Below, piece after piece: positions 44,151-48,457 of a stretch of DNA of 48,457 nt; within the stretch, counting starts at the first letter, position 1, and each line of letters starts with the position of its first letter. The notes below the pieces were generated by a model. The model made no database searches, was not told the origin of the DNA, and saw only the letters and a list, made by a program, of their open reading frames with translations. Origin of the DNA: Salinisphaera japonica YTM-1 (GTDB lineage Bacteria; Pseudomonadota; Gammaproteobacteria; Nevskiales; Salinisphaeraceae); the NCBI RefSeq assembly GCF_003788585.1, contig NZ_AYKG01000021.1, forward strand, positions 1 to 48,457, in the 5' to 3' direction. A program made the translations under genes and the position numbers.

Positions 44151-44347
44151 TAGTGCGCGGTCTCGTCGCCGCCCGACCAGGGGGCACCGGGGGCGCTGCC
44201 TTCGGGGTCGGCGATCCGGTTGGATTCATCGAGCCAGTCGCCCAGATCGATCAGCTTGCAGCGTTTCGAGCAGAAGGGGCGATAAGCGTTGGCCGCGCTC
44301 ATGTCGGCGTCTTGGCCACAGTGCGGGCATTCCAGGGTCTTTGTCAT
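44150..44347 (-). CDS. yacG: DNA gyrase inhibitor / zinc protein YacG
   Basis: A 65-residue zinc-ribbon protein with CPHC near residues 8-11 and PFCSKRCKLIDLGDWLDESNRI near residues 24-45, the signature of YacG, which binds GyrB and inhibits gyrase in E. coli. It follows zapD by 32 bases in the order coaE-zapD-yacG seen widely in gammaproteobacteria. The C-terminal tail is acidic and disordered, as in the family. Confidence 0.95.
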   Translation of the reverse strand: MTKTLECPHCGQDADMSAANAYRPFCSKRCKLIDLGDWLDESNRIADPEGSAPGAPWSGGDETAH

Positions 44348-44379
44348 GACGATGGCAGGTGAGGCGTTTGGGCCATAGC

Positions 44380-45144
44380 CTACAAACGACTGCAGGCCAT
44401 ATGGAAGTCCACGTCGCGACTGGCCTGGCGGCTACGGCCGTCGACATCGCACATGAAGCGCACGGTGGCGCGGTGACGCCCGGCGCTGATTTCCGGGAAT
44501 ACGTCGTCGTCGGCCACGAATACACGGATGAGCTGGGTGTTGCTGGCCGTCTGATGCAGAAACACGCCCGATTTGGCCGTGTAGGCATCGGCGGTGCTGG
44601 CCTCGCGCAGCATTCGCAGTACCAGCCCCACGCCGGCGCCGATGGTTTCGATCGGGGCGATCCAGCGATCGATATCGGCCGTAATGCGTGCATCACTCTG
44701 GCGCAGCCAGTGCCGATAGGCCGGCACATCGAAACTGCAGGTGCCGCCAGCGATGGCAGTGCGGTTGTTCACGCTTTTGAGAAGTTCGTCATCGCGCAGG
44801 CGATAGGCCGCGAACTGCGGCGGGATACGGGCCAGCTCGCCGGCACGGGCATCGATCTCGGCCAGGATGTCGGTCAGCGCGCGCGTATCGATATCGTCGC
44901 GCTCGGCCAGGGCGGCCAGCGTGCCGCGACGGGTGACCAGTGCCTTGCTGGCCTCGCCGCGGATATCGTGACGCGACATGACGTTGAGCAGATCCAGCGT
45001 GGCCTCGACCGTGGCCCGACGGCCCCAGTGGCTCGTGTCGGCGCGGTGGTGCGACAGCCGTGTCAGTAGATGCTCGACCCGTAGAAAGGTACGGATACGC
45101 TCGTTGAGCGGCTGTTCGTAGCAGGACAGATCATCGTCGACCAT
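44380..45144 (-). CDS. zapD: Cell division protein ZapD
   Basis: ZapD (YacF) crosslinks FtsZ filaments by binding the FtsZ C-terminal peptide. The 254-residue product is all-helical at the N-terminus (YEQPLNERIRTFLRVEHLL near residue 9) and has the conserved SFDVPAYRHWL near residue 145, with a beta-rich C-terminal part including SGVFLHQTASNTQLIRVFV. Length is near the E. coli protein (247). Its FtsZ partner is encoded at 15335-16486 with an intact docking peptide. Confidence 0.94.
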   Translation of the reverse strand: MVDDDLSCYEQPLNERIRTFLRVEHLLTRLSHHRADTSHWGRRATVEATLDLLNVMSRHDIRGEASKALVTRRGTLAALAERDDIDTRALTDILAEIDARAGELARIPPQFAAYRLRDDELLKSVNNRTAIAGGTCSFDVPAYRHWLRQSDARITADIDRWIAPIETIGAGVGLVLRMLREASTADAYTAKSGVFLHQTASNTQLIRVFVADDDVFPEISAGRHRATVRFMCDVDGRSRQASRDVDFHMACSRL

Positions 45145-45211
45145 AATTTATTGCGAAGATCCCCATGCCTCAAACCGCGGAGTCTGGCACGCCGGGCGTA
45201 AGATTCGGCCG

Positions 45212-45853
45212 CTAGCCGGGCAGATGCAGCGGCGGTAGATCAGCGATCTCGCCGCGTGCAAGCCGTTGATAGCCGGCATGAAACGCCGCCGCCAGATCGG
45301 CGATATCGCTTCGAGGCCCGGTATTGATCAGCACGTCCTGGGCGATGGCCAAGCGCTCGGCGCGATCTTCCTGGGCCGCGATCATCTTGCGTGCCAGAGC
45401 CTCGTCGATATCGTCGCGCCCCATTAGGCGCTCCAGCTGCACGGCTTCGGGCGCATCGATGACCAGCACGCGATCGACCAGATCGATCATCTTCGAGCGG
45501 GTCAGAAGCGGCACCACCAGGATGCAGTACTCTGACTCGGCCGCTGCCTGGCGGGCAGCCACGCCGGCATGGATCCGCGGATGGGTGATGGCCTCGAGAT
45601 CGCGGCGGGCGGCGTCATCGTCGAAGATGATGGCCCGCAGGTCGCGCCGTTTGAGTGCGCCCTCGGCGTCCACGATATCCGGGCCGAAGCGCTCGATGAT
45701 TTCGGCCAGGGCCGGTTGGCCCGGGGCCACGATCTCGCGCGAGACGAGATCGGCATCCACCAGCGTGACGCCGAGGCGCTCGAAGGATTGGGCAACCACG
45801 GATTTGCCGCTGGCGATGCCGCCGGTCAGGCCGATCGTCAAACGTTGTGTCAT
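45212..45853 (-). CDS. coaE: Dephospho-CoA kinase
   Basis: CoaE phosphorylates the 3'-hydroxyl of dephospho-CoA, the last step of CoA synthesis. The 213-residue product begins MTQRLTIGLTGGIASGKS with the P-loop GGIASGKS, then VDADLVSREIVAPG and CILVVPLLTRS (substrate lid region) and LVIDAPEAVQLERLMGRD. I chose ATG 45853; the frame is open to 46087, but the extra 78 residues lie in front of the P-loop and overlap pilD. Confidence 0.95.
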   Translation of the reverse strand: MTQRLTIGLTGGIASGKSVVAQSFERLGVTLVDADLVSREIVAPGQPALAEIIERFGPDIVDAEGALKRRDLRAIIFDDDAARRDLEAITHPRIHAGVAARQAAAESEYCILVVPLLTRSKMIDLVDRVLVIDAPEAVQLERLMGRDDIDEALARKMIAAQEDRAERLAIAQDVLINTGPRSDIADLAAAFHAGYQRLARGEIADLPPLHLPG

Positions 45854-45938
45854 GGGCGGGCCTGCCGGGCGGTCGAGCCGGCAGGTGCCGGTGGCTGACA
45901 ACACAGATGACGACTGATGCATAAACGGGTGACAGACA

Positions 45939-46820
45939 CTAACCCAATCCGGCGTAACGCAAATAAGCGGCGGTGATTGTATCGCCTGCGATGAGTGCCA
46001 GCCAGCCGGCCGCGGCCAGCCAAGGCCCAAACGGCATGGGCGTATCGCGCTCCATGCGGCCAGTGGCCAGCAGGGTGCCGCCCACAAGCGCGCCGCCTGT
46101 CGATGCGATGATCACCACCAGCGGCAGCGACTGCCAGCCCAGCCAGGCGCCCAGGGCGGCGAGCAGTTTGAAATCGCCGTAGCCCATGCCGTGCTTGCCG
46201 GTAAGCGCGGCAAAGCCTTGAAAGACAAGCCAAAGCACGCCGTAGCCGGCCGCAGCGCCCATGATCGCATCCGGTGGGCTGATATCGGTGAATTGGCCGT
46301 GCCAAAGGCTTGCGAGCAGCCCCAGCCAGAGCAGCGAAAGCGTCAGCACGTCCGGTAGCAGCTGGGTGCGGGCATCGATGGCCGCCAGGATCAGCAGATA
46401 CGCGCTGAGCAGATACGCGCCGAGTGCCGCGCCGGTCAGGCCGAAGCGTGCGACGGCGACGCCGGCCGCGGCGAGACTCAAAAGTTCGATGATCGGGTAA
46501 AGCCAGGAAATCTGTGTGCCGCAGGCACTGCAGCGTCCGCGCAGCAGCAGATAGCCGACGATCGGCAGGTTATGGCGATACCGGATCGGGGTCGCGCACG
46601 TCGGGCAGTGCGAAGCCGGGAACGACAGCGACAACGCGTGATCGGGTCCGGAGCCGTCCAGATCGGCCGTGGCGTCGGTGGTTTCAGCCTGCCAACGCGC
46701 GATCATCATGCGCGGCAGGCGCACGATCACCACGTTGAAAAAACTGCCCAGAACGAGCGCGATCAGGCCGATGGCGATATAGACGAACGCGACCGGCAGG
46801 CCCGTGAGCGTATCGGCCAT
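45939..46820 (-). CDS. pilD: Type IV prepilin peptidase / N-methyltransferase PilD
   Basis: PilD cleaves type IV prepilin leaders and methylates the new N-terminus. The 293-residue polytopic protein has the cytoplasmic zinc-type loop with two Cys pairs (CPTC and CSAC, near residues 92 and 117), and the two catalytic aspartates in AAIDARTQLLPD and GMGYGDFKLL, the GxGD signature of the family. Its start overlaps the pilC stop (TGATG). An 85-base gap separates it from coaE. Confidence 0.95.
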   Translation of the reverse strand: MADTLTGLPVAFVYIAIGLIALVLGSFFNVVIVRLPRMMIARWQAETTDATADLDGSGPDHALSLSFPASHCPTCATPIRYRHNLPIVGYLLLRGRCSACGTQISWLYPIIELLSLAAAGVAVARFGLTGAALGAYLLSAYLLILAAIDARTQLLPDVLTLSLLWLGLLASLWHGQFTDISPPDAIMGAAAGYGVLWLVFQGFAALTGKHGMGYGDFKLLAALGAWLGWQSLPLVVIIASTGGALVGGTLLATGRMERDTPMPFGPWLAAAGWLALIAGDTITAAYLRYAGLG

Positions 46821-48046
46821 CAGACCACCGACCCGAGTTTGAAGATCGGCAGATACATGGCCACCACGATACCGCCGACCAGAACGCCGATGATCGCCAT
46901 AATGAACGGCTCCAGAAGCGACGACAGCTGGTCGACCTGATCATCGACCGCGGTTTCATAGAAATCCGCCACGCGGGCACACATGGCATCCAGCGCGCCG
47001 GCTTCTTCGCCGATGGCCATCATCTGTTGGGCCATGCTGGGAAAGCGGCCCGTGTTCTCGGTGGCCAGCGCCAACGATTGCCCCGTGGCGACCTGATTGC
47101 GCACCTGGAATATGGTGTCCTCGAACACGACATTGCCGGCCGCCCGGGCGACCGAATCCAGGGCGTCCACCAGCGGCACGCCGGCCGCGAACATGGTCGA
47201 GAGCGTGCGCGCAAAGCGGGCCACGGCGGCCTTGTAGACGATCGAGCCGATCACCGGCAGACGCATGACCAGCCGATCGGTGGCCCGGCGCATCGCCCGA
47301 GAGCGTTTATGCGCGGTATACAAGCCAAAGCCGGTCGCCCCGATGGCCAGCAGGATCAGCCACCACCAGTGCTGCATGAAGCGCGATGCACCGATCACCA
47401 GCAATGTGAACGCCGGCAGGTCCGCGCCGAAACCGGCGAACAACGACTGGAATTGGGGCACCACGAAATACAGCAGGATACCGACCACGATGATCGCCAC
47501 CACCACCACGGCCGTGGGGTAGAACAGGGCTTTTCGGACCTTGGATTTGATGGCCTCGGTCTTTTCCTTGTAGGCGGCGATCTTGTCCAGCAGCGTTTCC
47601 AGGGCGCCAGAGCGCTCGCCGGCATCGACCAGGGCGATATACAGCTCGTCGAAGTGCTGCGGATGGCGTGCCAGCGCATCGGCCAGGGCCAGGCCGTCGG
47701 AGACATCGGCACTGATACGCGCGGTCAACTCACCCAGCGCGGCGTTGTCGGCACCGCGACCCACGATTTCCAGTGACTGAACCAACGGCACGCCGGCTGA
47801 GAGCAGGGTGGCCAACTGACGCGAGAACACCGCAATATCCGCGGCCGCGATACGTCGTCGGCGCTTGCCGCCGATACCGAACAGCCGGGTTTTCTTGCGC
47901 ACCCGGATCGGCCGGATCTGCTGACGGCGCAGCGTCGCGCGGATCATCGCCTCGTTGGGCGCCTCGCTGGCCCCGGTCACGCGATGCCCGGCGGCGTCGG
48001 TGCCGATCCAGTGAAAGGTATGGTTGGCCGGCGAGGAATCGCGCAC
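46820..48046 (-). CDS. pilC: Type IV pilus inner-membrane platform protein PilC
   Basis: PilC is the inner-membrane platform on which the PilB/PilT motors act. The 408-residue product contains two GspF/T2SF domains with the repeated motifs LATLLSAGVPLVQSLEIVGR and LSTMFAAGVPLVDALDSVAR, and three or four membrane segments including AVVVVAIIVVGILLYFVVP and the C-terminal FIMAIIGVLVGGIVVAMYLP. pilB, usually just upstream, is not in the 411 bases left in this window; a small protein gene and a repeat copy lie there instead. Confidence 0.95.
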   Translation of the reverse strand: MRDSSPANHTFHWIGTDAAGHRVTGASEAPNEAMIRATLRRQQIRPIRVRKKTRLFGIGGKRRRRIAAADIAVFSRQLATLLSAGVPLVQSLEIVGRGADNAALGELTARISADVSDGLALADALARHPQHFDELYIALVDAGERSGALETLLDKIAAYKEKTEAIKSKVRKALFYPTAVVVVAIIVVGILLYFVVPQFQSLFAGFGADLPAFTLLVIGASRFMQHWWWLILLAIGATGFGLYTAHKRSRAMRRATDRLVMRLPVIGSIVYKAAVARFARTLSTMFAAGVPLVDALDSVARAAGNVVFEDTIFQVRNQVATGQSLALATENTGRFPSMAQQMMAIGEEAGALDAMCARVADFYETAVDDQVDQLSSLLEPFIMAIIGVLVGGIVVAMYLPIFKLGSVV

Positions 48047-48066
48047 GACAGATCGCTTGCCGGCGC

Positions 48067-48282
48067 TCAGCCGCGCGGGGCCCGGTCGTGTTCGGCACAG
48101 CGATGGCCGTCGCCGTCAGTGATGGCCCGGTCCGCCGCGATATAGGCCCCGCACTCGTCACAACGCACGGTCGAGGTGAACCGTGGTGTCTCGGATGCCT
48201 CGACGCGTGCCCGCTGACGAAGACGCCGCGCGATGAACACCACGCCGGCGATCACGAGCCCCAGGATGATCAGTCGTGCCAT
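48067..48282 (-). CDS. Small membrane-anchored zinc-ribbon-like protein (PP0621-like)
   Basis: A 71-residue protein: one N-terminal membrane segment (about residues 4-17, LIILGLVIAGVVFI), a basic stretch, and a C-terminal Cys/His motif (CDEC with HRCAEHD about 20 residues later) that could bind zinc. It resembles the PP0621 family of unknown function. ATG 48282 has a GGGGG ribosome site 7 bases upstream; the open frame further upstream runs into the repeat and is not used. It lies 20 bases from pilC and probably shares its transcript. Confidence 0.7.
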   Translation of the reverse strand: MARLIILGLVIAGVVFIARRLRQRARVEASETPRFTSTVRCDECGAYIAADRAITDGDGHRCAEHDRAPRG

Positions 48283-48353
48283 GTTTCTACCCCCTGTATG
48301 CCCACCGGCCCGAGCATACGCCAGCCGCTGCCATCCGACGAATCGACTCGTAA

Positions 48354-48457
48354 GGGCCTGTTGCCGTTTCATACGAGTCCGCGCCAAGCGCTGTTCTACG
48401 GCAAGACGAGGCGTAGCCCACGCCGCGCAGTCATTCTGCGCCAGTGGGCTAGAACGC
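48354..48457. repeat. 0.3-kb inverted-repeat element, copy 2 (cut by window end)
   Basis: The last 104 bases match the first 104 bases of the element at 37555 with about six substitutions and no indels, starting at the same GGGCCTGTTGCC end. The rest, including the second inverted repeat, lies outside the window. Two copies about 10.8 kb apart show that this is a dispersed family. Confidence 0.85.

Noticed and set aside
43703-44229. Several short open frames in the intergenic repeats
   Set aside because: They exist on both strands and repeat with the DNA unit; they reflect the tandem repeats, not genes.

Overview
The window is GC-rich and gene-dense. It reads as chromosome of a gammaproteobacterium. 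The evidence is the order rnpB – mraZ – dcw (division and cell wall) cluster – lpxC at the left, and secA/argJ/Nudix plus yacG-zapD-coaE-pilD-pilC at the right; ZapD, YacG and a type IV pilus block beside coaE are typical of Gammaproteobacteria. The murE product carries the meso-diaminopimelate signature DNPR, and lpxC shows that lipid A is made. I cannot fix the genus from sequence alone; a Salinisphaera-like or similar marine/halophilic lineage is only a guess.

Region 1 (1–17783): the RNase P RNA gene is followed by a control region with a LexA-type box, a sigma70 promoter and MraZ-type repeats. Then comes a tightly packed dcw operon: mraZ, rsmH, ftsL, ftsI, murE, murF, mraY, murD, ftsW, murG, murC, a 25-codon mini-ORF, ftsQ, ftsA, ftsZ, and lpxC behind its own control region. 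Most junctions are ATGA or similar overlaps. murB and ddlB, usually found between murC and ftsQ, are absent. The mini-ORF, coupled by ATGA overlaps on both sides, sits exactly there.

Region 2 (17796–27971): two divergent operons that look like a bacterial sphingolipid pathway. Leftward: a GNAT-like ceramide synthase candidate, an NTP-transferase, a diacylglycerol/ceramide-type lipid kinase and a TAM41-like cytidylyltransferase. Rightward: a fatty acyl-ACP ligase, an epimerase-type ketoceramide reductase (CerR-like), an acyl carrier protein, serine palmitoyltransferase, a second short-chain reductase and an LpxO-like hydroxylase. Together they could charge a dedicated carrier, condense the acyl chain with serine, reduce and N-acylate the base, hydroxylate it, and build an anionic phosphate head group. 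An oddity: the cerR and spt frames form one uninterrupted reading frame with the acp gene nested between them in another frame, and spt has no usual start codon at its expected place.

Region 3 (28091–37555): envelope-decoration genes. These are an LpxL-like acyltransferase with an altered catalytic motif, a large GT8-like/methyltransferase-like/ELM1 fusion, a second ELM1 protein, a 2-oxoglutarate oxygenase, a sulfotransferase, a leftward family-4 glycosyltransferase, and an MsbA-type ABC exporter.

Region 4 (37553–48457): a 0.3-kb inverted-repeat element with a second, truncated copy at the right edge, then a DciA-like gene, secA, argJ, a Nudix/ThiE-like gene, a tandem intergenic repeat block, and leftward yacG, zapD, coaE, pilD, pilC and a small membrane protein gene. 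I saw no tRNA gene, rRNA gene, CRISPR array or intact transposase.
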